In this document: one piece after another, positions 1-8,595 of the stretch
Layout: each line of letters starts with the position of its first letter
Numbering within the stretch: the first letter of the stretch is position 1
Assembly (NCBI GenBank): GCA_003952965.2
Contig: CM025855.1
Span: forward strand, 7,213,419-7,277,418
Length of the DNA: 64,000 nucleotides
Direction: 5' to 3'
Source of the DNA: Morella rubra
Taxonomy: Eukaryota > Streptophyta > Magnoliopsida > Fagales > Myricaceae
The notes under the pieces: model-generated
What the model was told of the DNA's origin: nothing
Databases searched by the model: none
What the model saw: the letters and a program-made list of their open reading frames with translations, nothing else
Program-made: the position numbers and the translations under genes

Positions 1-1187
1 AGATGTTCTCTGTCGGGGAACGTCGGAAAACGTTGGATGTCTATTGCCGACATGGAAAATCTTCCTGAATAATATCAATTTATTAAAGAACCCCAACCAG
101 ACTTGAAAAGTAGTAACTGGTAAGCCAGTTCGAGAAATTACAGGAAATGGAAAGTTCGTAAGCTAATTGAGATTTCAAGGGCAGTCTATAATAATAATAA
201 TGAATAAGCTAATTGAAAGTCTATAGTTTTTTAATTATTGGGAGACAATTATGAGTAATAATAAATAATCACTAATTCCATTTTGCCGAATGTGCTCTGC
301 ATTTAAATGCCTCTATTTTCCTAATTTTTGTCTCTCTTTATATGTAACAACTATGAACGTTAGTGAGGCTCACCTCCACTTGTACGTCTAATTTTGCCGA
401 ATGTGCTCTGCATTTAAAAAAATATGTATATTTCACATGACTGATCATATTTGATAATATTTTTCTAAAAATATCTAATAATATTGATAATTTATATATA
501 TAATAATTATTAAAATAAAAATTTTAGAAGTAAAAAGAAAGAAAATAAAATTTTTATGTGGCTCAAGTTATACAAGTAATTAGTGTTATACTAGAAATTG
601 TATATTTAGTGTTGTGGATGAACTAGTTGCGACATAATCATGTTCTTTTATTCGATAATACAACTTGGCTACAGGATAAATATGTTGCTGTTCTACAATT
701 TTTTTCCTCCACCAAGTTGTAACCCCGCATCACGACGCGACAGGGAAAGGCCTGGAAAGTGGCCAAGACACCCCCACGTTAGCCCCTGTCTTTAATTGTC
801 CACGTTGATGAGGAAGACAGCAATCCAGCAGAGCCACACCCCACATGTCAAGAAAGTACCATGAAAATGAATATGGAGGAAAATTCAAAGGCTTCTAGTT
901 ACCCCCACCCACCGCATCAGCGCTAACAGCTAAGGAGTTCGGCAGGCCCCACACGCATTCACAGCGCAAATTCGCGCGACAGTGGAGACGATAGAAGATT
1001 CAAGCACGCATCTTCCCTATCTTTTCCCCGTCATTTAAGCCCCAAACGCGTATTCTGACGCTAACAGCAAAGCCCCCCACAACTTTCAGCTTCCCCATCT
1101 TGTCACGCACAAGATTTATCATTAACTACTTCCCAATCAAAATATTCCGGCTGCCATTGACTAACTGATGGTTAGTCACACGTACGC
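1..1187. other. Upstream intergenic DNA of the PADRE gene
   Basis: No coding region is supported here. The first 700 bases are AT-rich. A 28-bp exact direct repeat occurs at 280-307 and 391-418. From about 720 the base composition becomes much less AT-rich, and this stretch probably holds the promoter of the gene starting at 1295. Functional elements other than the proximal TATA and W-box region cannot be named with confidence. Confidence 0.6.
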
Positions 1188-1194
1188 TATAAAT
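1157..1194 (+). promoter_or_regulatory. Core promoter: W-box palindrome and TATA box of the PADRE gene
   Basis: TATAAAT lies at 1188-1194, about 100 bases before the ATG at 1295, which fits a 5'UTR of roughly 70-80 bases. Just upstream is an inverted repeat with 8-bp arms (TGACTAAC at 1158-1165 and its complement at 1171-1178). Its left arm overlaps a W-box core, TTGACT, at 1157-1162. W-boxes bind WRKY factors, and PADRE genes are often stress- or pathogen-responsive, so regulation through this site is plausible but inferred. Confidence 0.6.
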
Positions 1195-1294
1195 CGCCCC
1201 CACAATCTCTTCCCACCCAAACCAAATACCAGTTTCCTCGTGCCCAAGTTAAAGCTCTCCTGTGGTTTCTCTCTGAAACTTCTTCTTTCACATC

Positions 1295-1840
1295 ATGGGG
1301 AACTATATTTCGTGCACTCTAGCCACCCCTTTGATCAAGAGCAATAAGGCAGCAAGGGTGATCCTTTCCAGTGGCGAGGTCCGATGCTTCCGTGAACCCA
1401 CCAAGGCCGCCGAGCTCATGCTTGAGACCCCCAACTTTTTCCTAGTCAACTCCCGGTCCCTTCACATTGGCCGGAGATTCTCCGCCCTCACCGCCGACGA
1501 GGATTTAGAGTTTGACAACGTTTACATCATGTTTCCTATGAAGAGAGTGCATTCTGTAGTCACCGCAGCCGATATGGCGGTTCTTTTCGTGGCGGCCAAC
1601 TCGGCGGCTAAGCGGATATCCGGTCATAAGGTTAGGATCTTGCCGGATTCCGGTGGCAGTGCCACGCAAGAGGTGGCGATGCCCTCGATAGCCGAAGAAA
1701 GTGCGTCTGAAGGTTCAAGATTGAATTTGGACGGAATTGAGGGGATTTCAGATTCAGAGTTCAAGTACAGGTTATCTGTGTGTAGATCAAGGAAACCATT
1801 GTTAGAGACTATAAAGGAAGAGCCAATTTGTTCCGGATAA
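1295..1840 (+). CDS. PADRE / DUF4228 domain protein (181 aa)
   Basis: This is a single-exon gene for a small plant-specific protein of the PADRE (DUF4228) family, whose members are often induced by pathogens or abiotic stress; the molecular function is not established. The protein begins MGNYISC. That start is typical of the family and fits N-myristoylation of Gly2 with possible palmitoylation of Cys7, so membrane attachment is likely. The core family signature is visible: a basic stretch after the N-terminus (KAARVILSSGEVRCF), the segment containing 'FFLVNS', and 'YIMFPM' near residues 77-82. The C-terminus is low complexity and ends with a basic/acidic tail. The ATG at 1295 is the first after a well-placed TATA box at 1188. 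Family assignment is strong; any specific orthologue is not determined. Confidence 0.9.
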   Translation: MGNYISCTLATPLIKSNKAARVILSSGEVRCFREPTKAAELMLETPNFFLVNSRSLHIGRRFSALTADEDLEFDNVYIMFPMKRVHSVVTAADMAVLFVAANSAAKRISGHKVRILPDSGGSATQEVAMPSIAEESASEGSRLNLDGIEGISDSEFKYRLSVCRSRKPLLETIKEEPICSG

Positions 1841-2963
1841 CATATGTATTTGATATATATATATATCGGTAGAAGTGATCAAATTGTTCAAATTGTTGTA
1901 GTGATTGAAGTAATTTGCTCTCAAATTTTTTGTATGGAGAGGAAGTACTAATTGATATTTACTTTTGGTTAAGGATGAATTTACCGGAGTTGGTGGGTAA
2001 TCAGAAAAAAGAAGAAGATTATAATTAAGGATAAGTACAGTTTACATCCTTTAATTATAGATATCTTGATACTTTTCATCAGTCTATTGATTTTGTCGCA
2101 TTATATTTAATAAAATTTCCAAAATTTACTATTTTATCTTCATAAAATATTTAATTTCACATATATATATATATATATAAAAGCAGGTATATTGAGACTT
2201 CCCCGGCCTACTAAAGTCAATCGGCTCAGGGAAGCCCATTGAAGGTGGTCCATACGCAATTTCACCAGTGCAGGATGAACCAAACAACCGAGGTTAATTT
2301 TAGTCTGTGGACTAATTTCTTCTTTTCCGCATTTTTTTAATTAAGACTCAAAATTTGGTACAAATCTGCCAAACTATAGAGATTGGTTTCATAACGTAAT
2401 TGAAAAAATTAAAAAAGATTAAACTTATCATGATAATCAACCCGGCCGGCCTAATATTCGCTCATCACTTTCTTATTCTTATTCTTCTTGTTTAATTTTT
2501 TATTTTTAAGCTTGTTTTTTTGGACACCGGCGGCTGATGCATGCCCTGATTCTAGCTACAAGAGATACGGAAGTCATCCAACCCATGCGATTAAGGCCAG
2601 TTTATTGTTGTAGAAGCAAAGGAAAGTCGCTTGATAATTATGAAACTCCGGGAATTAAAGAATCAAAATCGTTGCTGAAGTATTGCGTTTAAGATAAGTT
2701 TTTAGCCTTTTTGTTCAAAAGTCGCGGCGCTTGCGTGACCATGTATACCTAATGTTTGAAATGAAGAATAGCTAGCATGACTTCGTGGCATAAAAAATCG
2801 GGAATGCCCTCATTCTCCCACGTGATTTAATGATCTACCGACCTGCAGATCTGCTTGGCGCGAATTGAGCCCGGCCCACTTGGCGAAGTCGGCTCTCTTT
2901 TGTTTTTTTTTTCTCCGTTGTAGAGGTCGGATTGGTATAACTAAATGAGTCTGGTCCTAAACC
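1841..2963. other. Intergenic, AT-rich, with half-element and (TA)n tract
   Basis: No gene is supported. A stretch at about 2035-2150 resembles one arm of the MITE family seen complete at 5349-5746, but no matching right arm follows. A (TA)n microsatellite occupies about 2159-2178. From about 2740 the sequence shows local similarity to about 5220 onward (shared 'GTGGCATAA' context), part of the duplication that produced the two glycine-rich genes. Confidence 0.5.
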
Positions 2964-3076
2964 CTGAGCGCTGGCTCAGTGGTTACCTCCTCCCTTTAGG
3001 GAGGGTACTTCCCCGTTGCCCCTTATCCGCAGGCTTTGCCTGCTGCCACTATTGTCCAAAAAAAAAAAAAAAAAAA
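2964..3076 (+). mobile_element. SINE-like retroposon
   Basis: A segment of about 110 bases starts near 2964, contains an RNA polymerase III A-box-like motif (TGGCTCAGTGG, 2972-2982), and ends in an uninterrupted poly(A) run at 3058-3076. Its base composition is richer in GC than the flanks. Only a weak candidate target duplication (GAGTCT on both sides) is visible, and a good B-box is not. A tRNA-derived SINE is the best explanation; a different short retroposed RNA is possible. Confidence 0.45.
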
Positions 3077-3870
3077 GACGAGTCTAATTTCCCAAATTTC
3101 GCGAACTTCTCTTCCCGCGTCTTATGAACCCACCCCCTCTAATCAAAACCCTGGCTTCAAAATTTCACAAATTCATGTTGTCATAAGATGCGAGAGTCGA
3201 CATTGATTCTAAGTGAGTTATAGCGACAGTTATCCAAAAAAAAGAGATGCAAGGAGAGGGCTCATGGGATTTGGTGAATTAGATTATATGATTCCTAAAA
3301 AGTTGAGGATTTGGGAAAGAAATAGGCTAAAAGGAGATTTACATTCTAGGGGTTACCGGATTCGATTCATATTAGTTGTAGTGGTTCGACTCTTACTATG
3401 GAGAAAAATAAAAAGAAGGGAGTCGACTATGACAAGCAAGGCCAGAGCCGAACCGCTAGCCAGCTCTCTTCATTAAACAAGGGCGGCTTGATTTGTGGGA
3501 GGAAATCAACTCTGTCCATTCCAACTAATTAGGAGAGAATCATTTCCCAACTAGGCCTTGAGCCCTAATACCGCTACAATTTTTTCCAAAAAATTGGAGT
3601 ACTCTATGGAAGAAGTACCTCTACCATACTCCATGCAGGACCTTCATACAATTCCGATTCTCGGCGAATAGACTATTAATTGCACAGGTGGTCATATAGT
3701 AGTTATTTTACTACAACCCCCTCTGTAAATAATCGGCGCCAGTACCTAACAAATTTGTTGTAGCAACATTCTTATACTGACATCGATTCAATTTTTTTTT
3801 TTTTTTTTCAAAGCAACTTCCGATTCAATTAGTACTACTAGTTAATTAAGCAACTACAGATATTATAAGA
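3077..3870. other. Intergenic region with unrecognised open stretch
   Basis: An 87-residue open frame at 3213-3476 shows no recognisable domain and is not supported as a gene. A T-run at about 3791-3808 precedes the frameshifted glycine-rich gene copy. The region just before 3871 is alignable to that before 6052 (both end in ATAT/ATAATATTAAGAATGGGCGGC-like sequence), consistent with tandem duplication. Confidence 0.4.
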
Positions 3871-4078
3871 ATGGGCGGCAAAGGAGGAGCTGGTGGTCGT
3901 AGCATGGCAAGGCTGGTGGCATGCAGTAGCTCCTCAAAGGTCAGTAGCAATTAGCAACGGTGGCATGATGATCGCTCTTGGCAGTGGAAGGGGGTCGCAC
4001 ATCTCGAGGGGCACTTTCGAGAGCAATCCCCAAGGTTATTTTGCTAGCCTGCATGGAAGTGGCAAGGGAAACAAATAG
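3871..4078 (+). pseudogene. Frameshifted tandem copy of the small glycine-rich protein gene
   Basis: The ATG at 3871 begins the same MGGKGG start as the intact gene at 6052, but this frame stops at 3952-3954 after 27 codons. The remainder of the protein is preserved in another frame up to the stop at 4076-4078, including the conserved tail elements 'FESNPQGYF' and 'GKGNK'. The glycine-rich middle is much shorter than in the 6052 copy. This is therefore a decayed or 1-2 nt frameshifted paralogue. A sequence error is possible but is made less likely by the extra deletions in the glycine region. Confidence 0.75.
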
Positions 4079-5348
4079 AGCCAAGTCCTTGATGTAATTG
4101 ACTAGTATTTTTGGGAGGTCACATTCCTAAGTGAAAATGTCGTACGTGTTGCTTTTGGATGATGATTTAATGGAATTAATCATTTAAAGTATGAATCTTG
4201 CTTGCTTTTTCTATCCCTCTTTTACAAGTTACCATGTCCTTCACGCATGAGATCCTGCTCTACGCACTTGCAGATTAAATGAGCAGTTTTATATGACCGG
4301 ACATATCACGTACGTACGTGAATCTAGAAGCTTGATAACAACCCAAACGGCCGATTATAGTATAGCAAATCCATCCAAAGATGCCAATTCTTATGGAATT
4401 ACGTACCAAGTTACGCCAAGCCAGCTGCAATATTCCAAATGTTTTGGTTTCCAAACAGCAAAAGTTAGAGACAACGAACCGGTCAAATTGTTACGAGCAA
4501 ATTGCAATGAACCGGTCAAAATGGGCTAATATTGTAAGCATTCACGATCGAGCTTTTTCCATTGATGCCGGGATGCAGAGGAAACAAGTGGTGCGAGTTC
4601 TAATCTTCATTTATGTTTCTGAAACTCTATTCATATCACAATGGACGAAAGAAAGTAATTTGATCGAGTAGAAATACTCCAGGTTAAAGACAGAGTTAAT
4701 CGATGCTGGTTGACGCTCGTTGGTACTCAAATTGGTTAGGAAATTAAATAAAAATTTGAAAATTAAGGAAGTGGTTCTTCATAAGTAGAGACTCTTCATG
4801 AGATCATTCGTTTTTTTCCACTGGAGCTCTAAGTTTTACAATGGAATTTGGTAATCCCTGCCTGACCTTTCTATTAAGTATTAATCCATAAAATGCATGC
4901 ATATGGTTCGCGCAGTTCTACTGCGAATTCTATTAATCTCTTAGAGGTAATCATCCTGCGACACGTATGGACAATATCTTTTATTAGCTAGTGATCACTA
5001 AGCACCTATACAGCTCAGAAGAGGAAAAGTAAAAACAAAACCCAAAAACGAAAAGACGAAGTAGCTATATATTTCATTTTCAAAATGGGCAGCAAATTAA
5101 GGCTGCAGCGTTTCGGGAACAAAATAATCAACTTCCTAGCTCGAAGCGTTACATTAAAGAGACCTTTTTTGAAGAAGTCGAGGCGTCTTCCTCGCCTTAA
5201 CAGATAGATGGGATAAAGAACAGCATGCATGACTCTGTGGCATAATCCAATAGGCTTTGAATGCGCATGCGCTGGATCCTTTGACTGGTGCCTCCAAAAA
5301 AAAAGGGAAAACGAGAAGATGAGGATTGCGCCCAGAAGATTATATTAA
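4079..5348. other. Intergenic region, no gene seen
   Basis: Several short open frames occur, all without recognisable family features or codon bias. The 3' flank of the pseudogene (4079-4200) is similar to the 3' flank of the intact copy (6325-6420): both share a GGAATTAATCATT/GGAATAAAT-like stretch followed by a CTTGCTT motif. Confidence 0.45.
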
Positions 5349-5746
5349 GGGGAAAATACAATTTTTCGCCCACGAAGTATCATAGATTTTACATTTTGTA
5401 CCCTAAACTACTAATTTTGACACATTACACCATTTAATTACCAATTTTTAACACTTTGCACCTTTATCAAATTTTTAAACTAAAATGATAATAATGCCCT
5501 TAACTCATTTTGCATATATTGAAGATATTGTTGTCAATTCATTAATTTTCAAAGGTATTATTATCAAATAAAGGGTGCAAAGTGTTTAATATTAGTAGTT
5601 GGAGGGTGTAATGTGTCAAAGTGGGTAATTTAGGGTGCAAAATGTATAACATTGGTAGTTTGAAGGTGCAATATCTTAAAGATGATAGTTTGGGGTGCAA
5701 TGTGTCACCACTCTGATAGTTTGTGGATGAAAAGTGTATTTTTCCC
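5349..5746. mobile_element. Mutator-type MITE with perfect 9-bp target duplication
   Basis: A 398-bp non-coding element is flanked by the 9-bp direct repeat TTATATTAA (5340-5348 and 5747-5755). Its ends are terminal inverted repeats: the left begins GGGGAAAATACAATTTTTCG and the complement of the right begins GGGAAAAATACACTTTTCAT, with similarity extending inward for well over 50 bp. A 9-bp target duplication and long inverted repeats starting with G are hallmarks of Mutator-like elements. It has no transposase and is non-autonomous. Related but more diverged copies lie at about 12859-13233, 19360-19690 and 36840-37160. Confidence 0.8.
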
Positions 5747-5954
5747 TTATATTAAATAAAGACTCAATACTTTTTTTTTTCAATTCTTTCACGAAGTAAT
5801 TACGTCTCCGGTTTTGAGAAAGAATCGAGAGTAATTTATGTTTGACGTTTCCACTTATCTATGCAGGGCATTAATCCGTTGCCAATTCTCCGAGAACCCT
5901 TCATTAATTCTGCATGTGGTCGTGGAAAGTTACCCGCTTATACATACTGCACTG

Positions 5955-5964
5955 TATATAAATA
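5955..5964 (+). promoter_or_regulatory. TATA box of the glycine-rich protein gene
   Basis: TATATAAATA lies about 90 bases upstream of the ATG at 6052, a normal plant distance allowing a 5'UTR of about 55-65 bases. It is the only good TATA motif between the MITE and the ORF. The frameshifted copy at 3871 has no equally good motif at the same distance. Confidence 0.5.
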
Positions 5965-6051
5965 ACCAGCCATATCTCTGTTGTGGCAACACTCCAAGAG
6001 GCAAAAATCTGTCGGTTAGTGCTAACTAAGAAGGTATACATAATATTAAGA

Positions 6052-6324
6052 ATGGGCGGCAAAGGTGGTGGAGGTGGCGGAAGTGGTGGAGGAAAAGGTG
6101 GCCGTGGTGGTGGAAGTGGCCGTAGCAGTGGTGGAGTAGGTGGAAATGGGGGTGGCAGTGGCTCCTCAAAGGGCGGCGGTAGCTCCTCAAAGGGCGGCGG
6201 TAACAGTGGCATGATGGTTGCTCCTGGTAGTGAAGGAGGGGCATACATCTCTAGGGATACTTTCGAGAGCAACCCGCAAGGCTATTTTTCTGGCCTGCGT
6301 TCTGGTGAAAAGGGAAATAAGTAG
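6052..6324 (+). CDS. Small glycine-rich protein (90 aa)
   Basis: The ORF starts MGGKGGGGGG and holds a Gly/Ser/Lys-rich repeat region over roughly residues 2-52, then a non-repetitive conserved C-terminal third that includes 'YISRDTFESNPQGYFSGL' and ends KGNK. There is no signal peptide and no RNA-recognition motif, so it is neither a classical cell-wall GRP nor an RNA-binding GRP. I recognise the architecture as occurring in short uncharacterised plant proteins but cannot assign a function. The start was chosen because it is shared with the paralogue at 3871; an in-frame upstream ATG at 5983 lies near the TATA box and is unlikely to be used. The proline-rich frame on the opposite strand is a shadow of the GGN codons. 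Confidence 0.7.
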   Translation: MGGKGGGGGGSGGGKGGRGGGSGRSSGGVGGNGGGSGSSKGGGSSSKGGGNSGMMVAPGSEGGAYISRDTFESNPQGYFSGLRSGEKGNK

Positions 6325-7892
6325 ACGCAAATGTTTTGAGGATATTAACAGGGAATGATGTTTTGCTTCATGATTAATGTGATGGAATAAATTTGAAGTA
6401 TTAATCCTGCTTGCTGCGTTTGTTTTCTCCGGCCTCCTTTTGTGCTCTGCTTACGAACTTAATTCGCTACTGATCACTCGTATACCCACCTAGCGTTCCC
6501 GTATGATATCTATTTTTTATCAAATCGTTTGACCAAACAGAAATTTGTAATGCATCCGACAATAAAATTCTGAAGTACGTCCTCCGTAAAAAGGCATAAG
6601 CTTACCTCAGAACGAACATATGGCAGAATTTTGTTCCAGACGCTAACGTTGGACGTAATTTGAAGCCTAATCATATGTTACTTAATGTGTCATGATTCTA
6701 CAGTAACTTGTTCCTAGTATGCATATTAGCTAGTCTCTATGTACTGTATGAAGCTTAGAAAACCTTTTCATAGGGTATAAACCCACTGCCTACTTTCTAC
6801 CAGCTTGTCATCCGTTACGCATCGTGACCCATCTTACTCGTAACAGTGAATTATTTGTTGAACTTCACATGAATTTATAATCGTAGTATAGCTGAAGGGA
6901 ATTATAGCTGAAGGGCCGGCAAATGACTGATGCCAAAAGAAGCATTGAGAAACACTAGCAGCAGTGCGTGCACTAGCTATATATAGGGGACTGAATTCAT
7001 ATTATACTCAATTTTGGGACGAACGTAGGAAATTAACTTTTGGCGAGCCAATTGCGGAAGTATCTACCTGGGTGGTGGGGGAGCCAAAATCGAAAACATA
7101 AGTACAGAAAATTGCCAAACAAATATTTTTTTTATTAAAGAAGAAACAAGGCAAGAAAACAGAAGTTTTTAGAGATTTTTGAGGGGCATGGCGCCATGCC
7201 CCTCACCCCCTATTGTCATCCCTGATTTCAATTTGTGTTTACAAATTTCCGCTTCTCTCAAAAGCTTAAACTTATGATCAGAAATAACTAGTCAGTACTT
7301 ACTCAGTTACTTGAGATTCTATTGTTCCGTTGGCATATTTATAGGTCATATATGCCACTGGACCCATTAAATAGTTGACTACCTTGGAGTTCATAACTTA
7401 TATAATCAGGTGATTTATGGATTTTAACTCAGGACCCATTCTGATACAATTTAAGGCGATACAAACAATTACCGATATAGTATTCATAATTCTGCTCTTC
7501 TAATATTAATACAACTGATACAGTCATTGTATGCCTAATCACGATCTGCCAATATTAATATGCAGTTGTACAAATCCAGGCATTAATTAATTAACAATAT
7601 CCTTATTTGTAAACTCAAGATGGTAGATTTGATGCCAACTGGTTAAAGCTTTACAATGGCCTACTTCATGATGTGTTTCGATTCACAATTTTTTTTTGGG
7701 TAAAAGAAATTCACAATTTTTCCAAAAGAATTTAAGCCCTTAAGAGAAGTGATAATCAATCCCTTCATTATAATAATTCGCGCAGAAAAGTTTGGCATTT
7801 CATTTTAGGCCACAATTTGGGTTCCGTGAATTCTTCATACATGTTAATTAGGGGGATCATTAATAGAGCATCAAAGATGATGAGTGATAGAC
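6325..7892. other. Intergenic region with a 24-bp perfect palindrome
   Basis: No gene is supported. A perfect 24-bp palindrome lies at 7181-7204 (half-site GAGGGGCATGGC followed by its exact complement). The rest is AT-rich and unremarkable. The last part, up to 7893, should contain the 3'UTR of the minus-strand gene that ends there. Confidence 0.5.
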
Positions 7893-8547
7893 TTAATGAT
7901 CCCCATGCCAGTTACTCAAATGAGCTAGAAGAGAAACAATGCAGATGCAAAGAGAACCGCTGAGAAACACAAACCCAAATGAACCAGTGGCTATTGCCAT
8001 AAGCTCTACGGACTCTGATAGCATGGTTTCAAGCCTAGGTTTAGGAACATAAACAGACCGATAGCACCACTCCTTTCTGAGGGTACAGCAAGTCGTGAGC
8101 GTCTCCTTCCTCTTCAATTCTTCTATTCTCTGTCTTAGAATATTCAAGTTTGCATCCACAATATTTTCCGGCTTTTCTGTCAACCAAATTAGGAGAGAAT
8201 GGATGAGAAACCAGCTAGCAAATATTCTAGCTAGCCATAAGTGATAATAAAACTTCAAAGATTTGGACAGATGATGGAAAGGTAAAAGCTGATTAAGAAT
8301 TAGCAACTAAACTAAAGCTCACAATCAAAGTATAACTAGTACGAAACTTTTATTTATTTTCTACATATAATAGTTTAATTTTTGATCATCTTATTCCGAA
8401 ATGAATTAAAATCCAAGTGCATATATGAAGAGTACCTTTGTCCTTGAAGCTTTGAGATCTCACCCGGGAGTAGCGGAATGAGTACTTATTCCTGCATATA
8501 GGCCGTGATCTGCTTAACCTGCAAAATGGTGATAGGGAGGAAGCCAT
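7893..8547 (-). CDS. Small putative plastid membrane protein, two exons (131 aa)
   Basis: Coding exons are 8547-8436 (112 nt) and 8176-7893 (284 nt). The intron 8435-8177 has a GT donor (CAAAG|GTACT) and an AG acceptor (TTGACAG), and the phases match exactly. The N-terminus (MASSLSPFCRLSRSR...) is rich in Ser/Arg and lacks acidic residues, as in a chloroplast transit peptide. Residues about 46-66 are charged and helical (ILRQRIEELKRKE). A conserved-looking middle, 'KPRLETMLSESVELMAIATG', precedes one hydrophobic, probably membrane-spanning segment near residues 100-123. The 131-aa product is not recognised at the level of a named family. The single-exon reading that starts at 8306 was rejected because it runs through the intron. 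Confidence 0.75.
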
Positions 8548-8587
8548 TGAGATTGATTTGAGAAGCCAGCTTGCTCCTAATGCTTTG

Positions 8588-8595
8588 TATTTATA
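8588..8595 (-). promoter_or_regulatory. TATA box for the small plastid-protein gene
   Basis: On the minus strand TATAAATA lies about 40-48 bases before the ATG at 8547. This implies a very short 5'UTR (about 10-20 bases) if it is used at the usual spacing. Confidence 0.5.

Noticed and set aside
3213..3476. 87-residue ORF after the SINE-like element, considered as a possible organellar insertion
   Set aside because: I could not match it to any organellar gene or repeat family; kept as unassigned intergenic sequence.
5904..6272. Proline-rich ORF on the minus strand opposite the glycine-rich gene
   Set aside because: It is the complement of GGN codons (CCN/CCA), lacks a signal peptide and is not conserved in the frameshifted copy; a shadow of the plus-strand gene.
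8177..8306. Upstream extension of the small plastid-protein ORF (MLILNQLLPFHH...)
   Set aside because: It runs through a well-formed intron; the exon at 8547-8436 joins in exact phase and supplies a better N-terminus.
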